Source of the DNA: Streptomyces rishiriensis
Lineage (GTDB): Bacteria; Actinomycetota; Actinomycetes; Streptomycetales; Streptomycetaceae
DNA length: 64,000 nt
Direction of reading: 5' to 3'
Assembly (NCBI RefSeq): GCF_030815485.1
Contig: NZ_JAUSWV010000002.1
Span: forward strand, 1,116,001-1,180,000
Shown here: positions 51,981 through 60,997 of the stretch, piece after piece
Layout of the letters: each line of letters begins with the position of its first letter
How positions within the stretch are numbered: position 1 is the stretch's first letter
Program-made: the position numbers and the translations under genes
Notes under the pieces: model-generated
Seen by the model: the letters and a program-made list of their open reading frames with translations, nothing else
Database searches by the model: none
Told to the model about the DNA's origin: nothing

Positions 51981-52409
51981 ATGGCACAGAAGATGACCGA
52001 TGAGGAATGGCGGGCCTTCGTCGCGTACGGGACCCGCACCGGAAAACTGTCCACGGTACGGGCCGACGGAAGTCCGCATGTGGCGCCGATCTGGTTCCTG
52101 CTCGACGGGGACGAAGTGGTGTTCAACACCGGCAAGGACACGGTGAAGGGGCGCAATCTGGCGCGGGACGGCCGGGTCGCCCTCTGCGTGGACGACGACC
52201 GGCCGCCCTTCGACTACGTGGTGCTGCGTGGCCGGGCCCGCATCTCGGAGGACCCCGACGAGCTCCGGCACTGGGCGACTCGTATCGCCGCGCGCTACAT
52301 GGGTGACGAGCGCGCCGAGGAGTTCGGTGCCCGCAACGGGGTTCCGGGCGAACTGCTCGTGCGCGTCGCCGTCGACAAGGTCCTGGCGCAGAAGCGCGTC
52401 GCGGACTGA
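51981..52409 (+). CDS. PPOX-class F420-dependent oxidoreductase
   Basis: This 142-residue split-barrel protein has the F420-binding PPOX/FDOR pattern: GKLSTVRADGSPHVAPIWFL, VVFNTGKDTVKGRNLARDGR, then VALCVDDDRPPFDYVVLRG. It should reduce substrates with reduced cofactor F420, which Streptomyces make. The substrate is unknown. A clear GGAGGA precedes the ATG. Both flanking genes are on the other strand; it converges with cvnD. Confidence 0.9.
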   Translation: MAQKMTDEEWRAFVAYGTRTGKLSTVRADGSPHVAPIWFLLDGDEVVFNTGKDTVKGRNLARDGRVALCVDDDRPPFDYVVLRGRARISEDPDELRHWATRIAARYMGDERAEEFGARNGVPGELLVRVAVDKVLAQKRVAD

Positions 52410-52429
52410 CCGGGCCGACGTGGGCGAGG

Positions 52430-53035
52430 TCAGCTCACGGAGTCGAGCAGCCGGGCGGTGTGCATCCGCCCGGCGTACTCGACCAGCCGGATCAGCACCT
52501 CCTTGCCCGAGGCGCGGTCACGGGCGTCGCACAGGACGACCGGGGTGCCGCCGTCGAGGTCGAGAGCGCGCGAGACGTCCTGGGCGCCGTATGTCCGCGA
52601 GCCCACGAAGCAGTTGACGGCCACCACGAACGGGATGTGCCGGTGCTCGAAGTAGTCGACCGCCGGGAAGCAGTCCTCCAGACGCCGGGTGTCGGCGAGG
52701 ACCACCGCGCCCAGCGCCCCTTGTGACAGTTCGTCCCACAGGAACCAGAAGCGGTCCTGGCCGGGGGTGCCGAACAGATAGAGGGAGAGGCCGGAACGGA
52801 TGGTGATCCGGCCGAAGTCCATGGCGACCGTCGTCGTGACCTTCTGGTCCACGCCGTCGGTGTCGTCGACCGACTGTCCAGCCTCGCTGAGCAGTTCCTC
52901 GGTGCGCAGCGGCTTGATCTCGCTGACCGCGCCCACCATGGTGGTCTTGCCCACGCCGAACCCGCCGGCGACCAGTATCTTCAACGCCAGGGGGGCCGTG
53001 TCGCCGCCCGTGGTGTCGGAGTGTTCGGAGACCAT
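52430..53035 (-). CDS. cvnD: CvnD, conservon Ras-like GTP-binding protein
   Basis: A 201-residue P-loop GTPase: Walker A VAGGFGVGKTTMVG, switch-II region LFGTPGQDRFWFLWDEL and the specificity segment VVAVNCF. It fits the CvnD/MglA-like group that cycles under CvnA/B/C. It is the last gene of the conservon but starts 249 bases after cvnC, whereas conservon genes usually touch or overlap. It may have a separate promoter. Confidence 0.94.
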   Translation of the reverse strand: MVSEHSDTTGGDTAPLALKILVAGGFGVGKTTMVGAVSEIKPLRTEELLSEAGQSVDDTDGVDQKVTTTVAMDFGRITIRSGLSLYLFGTPGQDRFWFLWDELSQGALGAVVLADTRRLEDCFPAVDYFEHRHIPFVVAVNCFVGSRTYGAQDVSRALDLDGGTPVVLCDARDRASGKEVLIRLVEYAGRMHTARLLDSVS

Positions 53036-53284
53036 GGATCACTTCTCTCGGGAGTGTCGTCAACGGTCGAGGTCGTTTTGCAGGGGTGCCGGGCCCGGCG
53101 CGGCGGTCGCGCGGGGCTTCGGCGCCGGAGTGACACGTCAGCATCATGACAACCGCGGTCCCTTTCCGAGGTGTTCGACCGCTATCTGCCCGATGTGACC
53201 GACTCTGATGTGTTCGGTGTCCTGAGGCGTGCACGAGCCGGTGTGCGGTGGGTCCGTACGCGTCCGGGTCGGTCCGTGGTTCGT

Positions 53285-53695
53285 CTACAGCGCTCGCAGC
53301 CCCTCGATCACCTCGCGCAGGATCCGTTCGTCGGGCAGCTGGGCGGGCGGGACCGGGCGGCTGACGGTGACGCAACCGAGTTCCAGCAGGTCTCCGAGGA
53401 GCACCCGGACCACGCCCACGGGAAGGTCCGCGCCCGCCGAGAGCTCGGCGACGGACTGGGTCTCCGTCCGGCAGAGCCCGATGAGGGAGCGGTGTTCGGG
53501 TCCGAGCGCCATGCCGTCCGTGCTCGGCGCGCCCGGATCCAGGGTGACCAGGGCGATCAGGTCGAAGCGCACTCCGGTGGGTCCCGGTTTCGTGCGCCCG
53601 CCCGTCATGGCGTACGGGCGGACGAGCGGGCCTGCCTCGTTGTCGTACCACTGGCTGCCCAGCTCGCGCGGGGCGCCGGTCATGTCCTCGGTCAT
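53285..53695 (-). CDS. cvnC: CvnC, DUF742 protein
   Basis: The 136-residue DUF742 protein has the winged-helix-like pattern of CvnC: PLVRPYAMTGGRTKP, RFDLIALVTLDP, GLCRTETQSVAELSAGADLP and VVRVLLGDLLELGCV. It acts with CvnB and CvnD in the conservon switch. The start at 53695 is 22 bases after the cvnB stop. DUF742 proteins may bind DNA or tether the complex. Confidence 0.93.
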   Translation of the reverse strand: MTEDMTGAPRELGSQWYDNEAGPLVRPYAMTGGRTKPGPTGVRFDLIALVTLDPGAPSTDGMALGPEHRSLIGLCRTETQSVAELSAGADLPVGVVRVLLGDLLELGCVTVSRPVPPAQLPDERILREVIEGLRAL

Positions 53696-53717
53696 CTGCG
53701 TGGGTCGCTCTCTGGCC

Positions 53718-54155
53718 TCATCCGGCGGCGGGCGGGCGCGAGCCGAGCCGTGGCGCCGTGTAGAGGTGCTCTCCGACCCGCTTGACCAGCCGCGCCATCT
53801 CGTACGCGACAAGGCCGATGTCGGCGGTCACGGCGGTGAGGACGGCCAGGCAGGAGCCGTCTCCCGCGGCGGCCACGAACAGGAAGCCGTCGTCCATCTC
53901 CACCATGGTCTGGCGTACTCCACCGGCGCCGAAGTGGCGGCCCGCGCCCTTGGCGAGGCTGTGGAAGCCGGAGGCGACGGCGGCGAGGTGCTCGGCGTCC
54001 TCCCTCCTGAGATCGGTCGAGGCCCCGACGGCGAGCCCGTCGTTGGACAGCACCACGGCGTGCCGTACCTCGCTCACGCGCATCACCAAATCGTCCAGCA
54101 GCCAGTCGAGTTCACCGGACTGCCGGCCGGGCCTCGTGCTCGGATCCTTGATCAT
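53718..54155 (-). CDS. cvnB: CvnB, roadblock/LC7 protein
   Basis: The 145-residue roadblock protein is marked by LDWLLDDLVMRVSEVRHAVV, LSNDGLAVGAS and HSLAKGAGRHFGAGGVRQTM. It is the regulator of the CvnD GTPase. Its ATG overlaps the cvnA stop (ATGA), so it is coupled to the sensor. It is nearly the same protein family copy as the one at 51448. Confidence 0.94.
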   Translation of the reverse strand: MIKDPSTRPGRQSGELDWLLDDLVMRVSEVRHAVVLSNDGLAVGASTDLRREDAEHLAAVASGFHSLAKGAGRHFGAGGVRQTMVEMDDGFLFVAAAGDGSCLAVLTAVTADIGLVAYEMARLVKRVGEHLYTAPRLGSRPPAAG

Positions 54156-56722
54156 CTGGAGTCTCCTTCGCTGCTGTCGCTGCCCGGTTCGGGTTCCGGG
54201 GCGTCTCCGTGGCCGGGCTGTCTGCCGCCGCCGCGCGCCCAGCCCTCCCGGTAGGCGGACATCCGGTTCCGTACGAGCTCGGGGGTGCGCTCCTCGTCGC
54301 CGCGCGGGCCGTGCGGCTGGGCCGGTTCCTCGGCGAGTCGTCTGCGCAGTTGGGGGGCGAGGTTGGCCTGCCGCACCCGGCGCGGGAGGTCGTCCGATCC
54401 TTCGGCTCCTTCGGCGTCGTCCTCGGGGCGGTGCAGGCGCAAGGCGGTGACTCCGGGAGGCGGGGGTTCGGCGGCCGCCGGTTCGGCGACGGCCCGTTCG
54501 GGTGCGGCTCGTACGGGCGCCACCAGCGCGGGGCGGTCGGCGGAGGCGGGGACGGCCTCCTGACGCCGGTCGGCGGTGTGCCGGTCCGCGGCGGACACGC
54601 GCGCGTACACACGTTCCGCGGGCTGCTGCGCGGCCTGCGGCTCCGCTCGGGTGGAACGTTCCGGCTTGCCGCTGTGCAGCAGCGCCGTCGGCAGCAGGAC
54701 GACCGCCGTGGTGCCGCCGTACGGCGAGGTCCGCAGGTGGACCTTGATGCCGTGACGGGCTGCGAGCCTGCTGACCACGAACAGGCCGAGCTGGTCGCTG
54801 TCGAACAGGTCGAGCGCCTCTGACCGGGCGATGCGCCGGTTGGCCTCGGTGAAGGTCTCCTTGCCCATGCCCAGGCCCCGGTCCTCGACCTCGACGGCGT
54901 AGCCGTTGCCCACCGGTTCGCCGGTGACCCGCACGCGCGTGTGCGGGGGCGAGAACTGGGCGGCGTTCTCGATGAGTTCGGCGAGCAGGTGGGTGAGGTC
55001 GGCGACGGCGGTGCCGATCACGGCTGCCTCCGGGAGCTGCCGTACCTCCACGCGCGCGTAGTCCTCGACCTCGGAGACGGCGGCACGGACCACGTTGGTG
55101 AGGGACACCGGCATGCGCCAGGCCCGGCCGGGCGCCGCCCCCGAGAGAATGATCAGGCTCTCCGCGTGGCGCCGCATGCGGGTGGTGAGATGGTCGAGCC
55201 GGAAGAGGTCGCTCAGCTCGTTCGGATCGTCGGAGCGGCGCTCCATGCTGTCCAGAAGGCTCAGTTGGCGGTGGACGAGTACCTGACTGCGGCGGGCGAG
55301 GTTGACGAACACCCCGGAGATGCCGCTGGCGAGTTCGGCGCGCTCCACCGCGGCCCGCAGGGCCGCACGGTGCACCGTACCCAGGGCCTGGGCGACCTGG
55401 CCGGTCTCGTCCTCGGAGGGAGGTCCCGGCGGCGCCTCGGCGCGAACGTCGATCTCCTCCCCGGCGCGTAGTTTCCGCATGGCCTCCGGCAGTTTGCGCC
55501 GAGCGATCTCCAGGGCGCTGTTGCGCAGGCTGACCAGCTCGACGACGAGTCCGCGGCCGATGCGCACGGAGATGACGAGCGAGGCGACGACGGCCGCGAG
55601 GCCCAGCAGGACAGCGGCGCCGGCCGAGGTGAGCAGACCGCGGGTGAACGGGTCGGCGCGGTCGGCGACACCGCGTCCGGCGTCCGCCTCGATCGTCCGC
55701 ATCCCGTTCTGCACGCGCGCGTGGGCCTTGTCCCAGATGCCGGCGGGGGCGGCGGCGGTCGCCTTCGCGCCCGGCCCGTCGGCGAGGACCTTGTCCTCGG
55801 CGGTGTACAGGGCCGCGTAGGCACTGCCGGCGGCGAGACGCTGCCAGGCGGTGCGTTCGGGCCCGCGCAGGTCCGCGACGGCCGACTGCGTCAGGGTGCG
55901 GCGGGTGTCCACTGCGCCGGCGAAGAGCCGCAGGCGCTCTCCGTCGAGGCGTCCGGCGAGGCGCGCACCGGTGAGCACGACTCCCTCCTGCGCCAGTGCC
56001 TCTCCCGCGCGGGAGAACTCGAGCAGCACGCGCGCGTCCGAGCCGAGTTCGGCATCCTGGACGCCGGAGAGGGCGCCGCCGACCGAGAAGGCCGCCGAGA
56101 TCGTGCTCGTGTACCGGCCGTACGTCTCCTGCCAGCCGGCGCTGCCGTCGAGGACCGCCGTCCGCAGCGAGGGGAGCCCTTCGGCCCCGGAGACGAACGC
56201 CTCGAGCCGCTGGGCCACTCCGGCGGGGAGTTCCTGGCCGTCGGCGACGGTGCTGTCGTCGCCGAGCCGCAGCCGGCCCACCGCGCGGTCCGTGCTTTCG
56301 GCGAGCGTCCTCAGGTCGCCGCCCTGCCCGGGGGCGGGTTCGGTCGCGTAGCGTACGGCGGCCGCCCGTTCGGTCTGGAGAGCGGCCACGGCGGCGGCCA
56401 CGGGGGCACGGACCTGGGAGTCCACGCGCTGCAACTGGCGCAGCCCGGACACCTCCTGGGCGGTGCTGACGGTGGCGTACGCCCACAGGGCGAGCAGGGA
56501 GACGACCGGCACCATCAGCAGGCAGACGATCTTGGCGCGTACGGTGCGCGGTCTGATGCGCCAGCGCTCCGCGCGCGGGGGTATCGCGTCCGCGGGTGTG
56601 TCGCTCTCGTCGATCCGCTCGTCCGGGCTCTCGTCGGCCGGGGGTCCTGCGTGGGCGCGGCGCCCACGCGTGGGGGGCGGCGCGTCGGCGCCTGCCGTGG
56701 GGGTCCTACGGGGTGTACGCAT
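54152..56722 (-). CDS. cvnA: CvnA, membrane sensor histidine-kinase-like protein
   Basis: An 856-residue sensor: a basic/acidic N-terminus, a membrane helix (IVCLLMVPVVSLLALWAYAT), a ~300-residue extracellular nitrate/nitrite-sensing (NIT)-like domain and a second helix (LTSAGAAVLLGLAAVVASLV). A HAMP-like linker follows, then DHLTTRMRRHAESLIILSG and an ATPase domain (ELIENAAQFSPP, DRGLGMG). A long Pro/Arg-rich tail ends the protein. The His-containing DHL box replaces a normal H-box, as in other CvnA proteins. It senses an outside signal and controls the CvnB/C/D complex. The ATG at 56722 has GAGGAGG just upstream. Confidence 0.94.
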   Translation of the reverse strand: MRTPRRTPTAGADAPPPTRGRRAHAGPPADESPDERIDESDTPADAIPPRAERWRIRPRTVRAKIVCLLMVPVVSLLALWAYATVSTAQEVSGLRQLQRVDSQVRAPVAAAVAALQTERAAAVRYATEPAPGQGGDLRTLAESTDRAVGRLRLGDDSTVADGQELPAGVAQRLEAFVSGAEGLPSLRTAVLDGSAGWQETYGRYTSTISAAFSVGGALSGVQDAELGSDARVLLEFSRAGEALAQEGVVLTGARLAGRLDGERLRLFAGAVDTRRTLTQSAVADLRGPERTAWQRLAAGSAYAALYTAEDKVLADGPGAKATAAAPAGIWDKAHARVQNGMRTIEADAGRGVADRADPFTRGLLTSAGAAVLLGLAAVVASLVISVRIGRGLVVELVSLRNSALEIARRKLPEAMRKLRAGEEIDVRAEAPPGPPSEDETGQVAQALGTVHRAALRAAVERAELASGISGVFVNLARRSQVLVHRQLSLLDSMERRSDDPNELSDLFRLDHLTTRMRRHAESLIILSGAAPGRAWRMPVSLTNVVRAAVSEVEDYARVEVRQLPEAAVIGTAVADLTHLLAELIENAAQFSPPHTRVRVTGEPVGNGYAVEVEDRGLGMGKETFTEANRRIARSEALDLFDSDQLGLFVVSRLAARHGIKVHLRTSPYGGTTAVVLLPTALLHSGKPERSTRAEPQAAQQPAERVYARVSAADRHTADRRQEAVPASADRPALVAPVRAAPERAVAEPAAAEPPPPGVTALRLHRPEDDAEGAEGSDDLPRRVRQANLAPQLRRRLAEEPAQPHGPRGDEERTPELVRNRMSAYREGWARGGGRQPGHGDAPEPEPGSDSSEGDSR

Positions 56723-56763
56723 GGCCTCCTCGCTCGTAAGGGGTTCGTGGCGGGCCGGTCGTG

Positions 56764-57558
56764 TCAGACGGGCCGGGCCTGCTGTCGGACGGTGAGGCTG
56801 TCCACCGGTTGCTGGGCCGAGGCGGACGCCTCGCGCTCCCCGGTCGTGGGCGACAGCGCGACGAAGGCCGAGGTCAGGAAGAGATAGGAGCCGAGGCCGA
56901 CGGCGAGGGGGAAGATGAACTGCATCGCCGTGGCCCCCGGCAGCGCCTCGCCGGAGGGTGTGACGCGGACGCTCACCGCGAACATCGCGGTGTAGTGCAT
57001 GCTGCTCACGGCCGCGCCCATGACGAGGGAGGCGAGGGTGACCGCGATCGGCGACCTGATGTTGAGCGCCGCCCACAGGGCCGCGGTCGCCGCGACGACG
57101 GCGATCACGACGGACAGGGCGACGCGCACGGGGTCGTAGACCACGTCGGCGTGCAGCCGGACGGCGGCCATGCCCAGGTAGTGCATGCTGGCCACCCCCA
57201 GCCCCGTGGTGAGGCCGCCGATCAGCAACGCGCGCGTGCGGTCACGGCTGTAGCCGACGGCGAAGACGCCGGCGCAGACGACGACCATGGCCACGAGAAG
57301 GCTGAGCACGGTGAGCGGAACGTCGTAGCGGATGTCGGTGCCGCTGACGGCGAAGCCGAGCATGGCCACGAAGTGCATGGTCCAGATTCCGGTGCCGATC
57401 GCCGAGGCGGCGGTGATCAGCCAGTTGCGGCGCGAGCGTCCGGTGGCTCCGAGCGCACGCATGGTGCAGCGCAGGCCGAGGGCGGCGCCGACGCAGGCCA
57501 TCGCGTACGACAGCGCGGGGGTCAGCCAGCCGAAGGCGGCGTGGTCCAGGTGTCCCAT
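56764..57558 (-). CDS. MHYT-domain integral membrane sensor
   Basis: The 264-residue protein has seven membrane segments and three MHYT-type motifs: GTGIWTMHFVAMLGF, GVASMHYLGMAAV and SSMHYTAMFAVSV. MHYT domains are thought to bind copper and sense oxygen, CO or NO. No output domain is attached, so it may signal through the adjacent conservon (41 bases upstream of cvnA, same strand). The start is ATG 57558 or GTG 57564; neither has a strong ribosome site. Confidence 0.9.
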   Translation of the reverse strand: MGHLDHAAFGWLTPALSYAMACVGAALGLRCTMRALGATGRSRRNWLITAASAIGTGIWTMHFVAMLGFAVSGTDIRYDVPLTVLSLLVAMVVVCAGVFAVGYSRDRTRALLIGGLTTGLGVASMHYLGMAAVRLHADVVYDPVRVALSVVIAVVAATAALWAALNIRSPIAVTLASLVMGAAVSSMHYTAMFAVSVRVTPSGEALPGATAMQFIFPLAVGLGSYLFLTSAFVALSPTTGEREASASAQQPVDSLTVRQQARPV

Positions 57559-57701
57559 GGCCACGGGAGGCTAGTCGGGGCACGGAAGCACAAAGGGGGC
57601 GCATTTCGAAAGGTGTTGGAATGTGGCGCAGTGGTGCGCCGGAACGATCGGGTCACGCTCGAACATGTGCACCGAGGCGTCATCCGTGTCGGTGAGGGAT
57701 C

Positions 57702-58310
57702 ATGCGGAGCATGAGCGACGACCACACACACGTTCAGGAGTTCTTCGGCGCCCGGGCCGCGGACTGGGACAGCCGCTTCCCGGACGACGGTCCCGCCTAC
57801 GCCGCCGCGGTCGGCGACCTCGGTCTGCGCGCCGGAGACCGTGTGCTGGACGCGGGCTGCGGCACCGGCAGGGCCCTGACGCCGCTGCGTGCGGCCGTGG
57901 GCCCGTCGGGAGTGGTCGTCGGGGTGGATCTGACCCCGGCCATGCTGGCGGCCGCCGTACGGGCCGGACGCGACCGCGCCGGACGGCTGGTGCTCGCCGA
58001 CGTGACCGCGCTCCCCTTTCGCTCCGCGTCGCTGGACGCCGTGTTCGCGGCGGGCCTCGTCGCCCACCTGCCCCGGCCGGAGGAGAACCTCGGGGAACTG
58101 GCACGAGTGGTGCGCCCCGGCGGCACGCTGGCCCTGTTCCACCCGATCGGCAGGGCGGCGCTGGCGGCGCGTCAGGGACGGCAGGTGACACCGGAGGACC
58201 TGCGTGCGGAACGCAACCTGGGCCCGCTGCTGGCCGGTTCGGGCTGGCGGATGACGTCGTACGCCGACGAGGACGCCCGCTTCCTGGCCCTCGCGGTCCG
58301 CGAGACCTGA
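57702..58310 (+). CDS. SAM-dependent methyltransferase (Methyltransf_11 type)
   Basis: A 202-residue class I methyltransferase: RVLDAGCGTGRALTPLRAAV (motif I), VVGVDLTPAMLAAA, the LPFRSASLDAVFAAGLVAHL post-motif and VVRPGGTLALFHP. The substrate is unknown. Two starts are possible: ATG 57702 after GAGGGAT, or ATG 57711 after GGAG at short spacing. The downstream hydrolase remnant is on the other strand. Confidence 0.88.
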   Translation: MRSMSDDHTHVQEFFGARAADWDSRFPDDGPAYAAAVGDLGLRAGDRVLDAGCGTGRALTPLRAAVGPSGVVVGVDLTPAMLAAAVRAGRDRAGRLVLADVTALPFRSASLDAVFAAGLVAHLPRPEENLGELARVVRPGGTLALFHPIGRAALAARQGRQVTPEDLRAERNLGPLLAGSGWRMTSYADEDARFLALAVRET

Positions 58311-58314
58311 GGGG

Positions 58315-58470
58315 TCACCGCTCCCCGGCGACCGCCCGCACGAAGGCGTCGGGATCGTCGAACACGACGTCGTGGCCGGCGCCCGGGACCTTCACCACAC
58401 GCACGCCCGCCGCCTCCGGGGCGCCCGCTCCGTCGAGTTCACCGGCCGGCTCACCTGGAGGCAGAAGTGC
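58315..58470 (-). pseudogene. C-terminal remnant of an alpha/beta hydrolase
   Basis: The minus strand encodes GVRVVKVPGAGHDVVFDDPD and AFVRAVAGER followed by a stop at 58315-58317. This is the classic C-terminal strand with the catalytic histidine (PGAGHDVV) of alpha/beta hydrolases. Going upstream the frame loses similarity within ~50 codons and no start or nucleophile elbow (GxSxG) is found before the next gene at 58528. It looks like the end of a deleted gene. Confidence 0.6.
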
Positions 58471-58527
58471 CCGACCGCATCGAGGCCGACCCGGTCCCGC
58501 GCATGATCGGGTCGGACCCGCGCCGGC

Positions 58528-59424
58528 TCACTCGGCGGCCGACGTGCCGGTGTGCCGGACGGGACAGCCGCCGACTCCGGGCACCGGCCAGGTCCCCAGC
58601 TCCTCCGGTCGGAAGCCGTTCGGGTAGCCCCTGACCTCCCGGTTCTGTCGCGCGTGGTGGGGTGCGCGCCGGGGCGGCAGCAGCCGCACCAGGCGCCCGC
58701 GCGCGCGGACCGCCGCCCGCACCAGCGCCCGGGTCGCGGGGCGTGGAGGGGCGTAGCGGAACGCCTTCAGGAGGTGTTCGTCGAGCAGCGCGAGGGTGGC
58801 GTTGCGCAGCACGGGTGCCAGCGGCCTCGGGTACCAGGAGGCCATCAGGGCGAGCGTGGCGTCCGAGACCCGCCGCGCCCCCTCGTCCCAGCCGAAATGA
58901 GCCTCTTCGTAGGCGTCGAGACAGGCCTCGAACTCCTCGTAGGTCTCCGGGATGTCCTTGATGCCCATGCGCTGCCCCAGGGTGCGGTAGTGCACGGTGC
59001 AGGCGACGATCTCGTGGCGCGACAGCCTGCGCCATCCGTAGGCGTCGATCCATCGCTTCGGCATGACGACGAAGGTGCAGAGCACGTACCGCATGTCGTC
59101 GTTGCTGATGTCGTAGGAGCGGTGCATGCGGTTGATGCGCCGGACGGCCGTCCGGCCCTGCTCGCTGTCGAAGCCGTGCTCGACGACGGCGTCGAGCAGG
59201 AGCGAGGTGTCGTCGTAGCGCTTCTGGGCGCGGTCCGTGAGTTCCGCCGTCTCGGCGAGCAGACGCCCGATGCTCGGCACCGCGTAGGTGCGGTACAGGG
59301 CCAGTTCCAGAGCGCGGGTGACGTCCCAGGGAAACTCGTACGCCGCGGTGAGCCGGTAGATCTCGAACGCGTCCTCGTACAGGTCCATCCGCCGGATCTG
59401 ACTGAGCCGTTCGTAGCGCTTCAC
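58528..59424 (-). CDS. DUF2236 / MpaB-like oxygenase family protein
   Basis: The 298-residue helical protein has YERLSQIRRMDLYEDAFEIY, RALELALYRTYAVPSIGRLL, RMHRSYDISNDDMRYVLCTF and YGWRRLSRHEIVACTVHYRT, the pattern of DUF2236 (latex-clearing/MpaB-like, heme-linked) proteins. The ISNDDMRYVL stretch and neighbouring His/Arg residues fit. The function is unknown. I use the GTG at 59424, seven bases after GGGGGA; a TTG at 59457 or further upstream would extend it. It is divergent from a small hypothetical gene starting at 59524. Confidence 0.82.
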   Translation of the reverse strand: MKRYERLSQIRRMDLYEDAFEIYRLTAAYEFPWDVTRALELALYRTYAVPSIGRLLAETAELTDRAQKRYDDTSLLLDAVVEHGFDSEQGRTAVRRINRMHRSYDISNDDMRYVLCTFVVMPKRWIDAYGWRRLSRHEIVACTVHYRTLGQRMGIKDIPETYEEFEACLDAYEEAHFGWDEGARRVSDATLALMASWYPRPLAPVLRNATLALLDEHLLKAFRYAPPRPATRALVRAAVRARGRLVRLLPPRRAPHHARQNREVRGYPNGFRPEELGTWPVPGVGGCPVRHTGTSAAE

Positions 59425-59523
59425 CGCACCGTCCCCCTTCTGCCGCCGGATCTCCAACTCTAGGTTGAACAGCAGGAGATGGACGATCGGTCGGGGCAGG
59501 CTCGCAGGGGGAAGGTGGTCGGT

Positions 59524-59853
59524 ATGTTCGGCAGGATCGGCACGACGTACGGGAGATTCCGCGACGCGATGCGCGCAGGGTCGCGTCCGGGTGAGGAGGG
59601 ACGTTCCCGGAAGGAGGCGCGAGGCGGTCGGAAGCGCGCCCACAACCTGTTCGAGGCGGCCGCCGCCTACGTCTCGGCGTGCGCGGAGGACGATCAGGAC
59701 AGGATCGACGAGGCGGCGGGGTGGGTGTCGCCGGAGGCGCTGTCCTTCGGTGTCAACGAACTGGCCTGTCGCGCGGTCATCGCCCTCGCCCGGGAGCGCG
59801 ACGAGTCGCCCCGTACTGTGGCTCGTGCGCTCCTCGGACTGCCGTCGGCGTGA
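59524..59853 (+). CDS. Hypothetical protein
   Basis: The 109-residue basic-then-acidic protein (MFGRIGTTYGRFRDAMRAGS) has a helical C-terminal half, AHNLFEAAAAYVSACAEDDQ and LACRAVIALARERDESPRTV. No known family was recognised. The ATG at 59524 has GGAAGG eight bases upstream; a start at 59479 would lengthen it by 15 residues. Confidence 0.65.
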   Translation: MFGRIGTTYGRFRDAMRAGSRPGEEGRSRKEARGGRKRAHNLFEAAAAYVSACAEDDQDRIDEAAGWVSPEALSFGVNELACRAVIALARERDESPRTVARALLGLPSA

Positions 59854-59927
59854 CGCGGCCGGCGGCCGAGGTGGTCGATTCGCCCCGTCCGACCGGAAAG
59901 CCGCAGCTCCGGCTGTGTCGGGGAGTC

Positions 59928-59957
59928 GTGACAAGCGCCTTCCCGCCGCACTAGGGT
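59928..59957 (+). promoter_or_regulatory. Possible vegetative promoter before the gene at 59992
   Basis: GTGACA (59928-59933) and TAGGGT (59952-59957) are 18 bases apart, close to the principal sigma consensus, and transcription would begin near 59964. Confidence 0.35.
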
Positions 59958-59991
59958 GCGCGCCGTTGGACAAACCTATGGGGAGGCTGGG

Positions 59992-60906
59992 ATGGCTGGG
60001 ACGGACGAGGACGCCGTCGCCGCCGCGGACGATGCGCTCTATGTGCTCACGGCGGTGCTGCTGACGCCGGCGAAGTTCCCGAGCGCGCTGGGCGACGACT
60101 ACCCGGAGGCCTGTGCGGCGCTCGGCCTCCCGCCGCTCGCCGACGGGTACGGCCTGGTGCTGGGCCAGGACGGCGAGGGCGCGCGGTGGACCGTGGTCAT
60201 CGACGACGTGTCGCTGGTGGCCGTCGCCATCGCGTCATGGGACTGCGGCATGGAGTACGACCTGTCGCCCGGCGAGCGGACGGTCGTCGCCGCCCTGCCC
60301 GGCTGGCCGCTGGCGGTCGCCGTCGCGGCTCCCGGCGTACCCGCGCCGCACGATCCCGCCGCCGAGATCGCGGACGGCCCGGCGCTGTCGCCTCCGGACA
60401 CGACCACCTGGGGTCCGGCCCAGCGACGGCTGGGGGCCGACGAGATCGCGCTCCAGTGGGCCCTGTGGCGCGAGCAGATCGACGACGCGGACTTCGCCCG
60501 CCCCGTGGGCGGCGCCGCTGCGGATGCGGGCGTCGGCAGCGCCGCCGGCCGAGGCGCCCGGGAGGACGAGACGGGCGGGACCGGCTCTGCCGGCCCCGCC
60601 GACGGAGTCGCCACAGCCGAGAAGGACGAGGCGAAGGGCCACAACGGCATCCGACGCGTCCTGGCCGAGGTACGCGCCTACGTGGACGCCCCTCCGCCGC
60701 TCGGCCGCGTCCGCTCGTCGTTCGCACCGGGTGACGCCCGCACTCTGCGCGCCGACGGCCCCGGCTGGTCGCTGGTGGCCAGGACCGACGACATCGCGTT
60801 CGTCCTGCTCGACGAAGAGCCCGGCGAGGTGCTGCCGGTCGGCCGCGGACCCGAGCTGCCCGGGCTCCTCGAGGCGCTCGACAAGATGGCCGTGCGGCCG
60901 CTCTGA
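59992..60906 (+). CDS. Hypothetical protein
   Basis: The 304-residue acidic soluble protein has a first conserved-looking part (LYVLTAVLLTPAKFPSALGD, DYPEACAALGLPP) and a disordered Gly/Ala linker. A second part follows, RVRSSFAPGDARTLRADGPG and WSLVARTDDIAFVLLDEEPG. No family was recognised. GGGGAGG precedes the ATG. A clean hairpin follows the stop. Confidence 0.75.
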   Translation: MAGTDEDAVAAADDALYVLTAVLLTPAKFPSALGDDYPEACAALGLPPLADGYGLVLGQDGEGARWTVVIDDVSLVAVAIASWDCGMEYDLSPGERTVVAALPGWPLAVAVAAPGVPAPHDPAAEIADGPALSPPDTTTWGPAQRRLGADEIALQWALWREQIDDADFARPVGGAAADAGVGSAAGRGAREDETGGTGSAGPADGVATAEKDEAKGHNGIRRVLAEVRAYVDAPPPLGRVRSSFAPGDARTLRADGPGWSLVARTDDIAFVLLDEEPGEVLPVGRGPELPGLLEALDKMAVRPL

Positions 60907-60929
60907 GGCCTCGCGGGTCCCTGTGCCGT

Positions 60930-60958
60930 CCGTCGGGCCCACGTCATGGGCCCGACGG
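60930..60958. terminator. Hairpin between converging genes at 60906 and 60998
   Basis: Arms CCGTCGGGCCCA and TGGGCCCGACGG (12 bases, perfect) with a 5-base loop. Confidence 0.8.
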
Positions 60959-60997
60959 CCTGGAAGTGCTGGTGGCGGGGACCGCGGTCCCCGTCGC

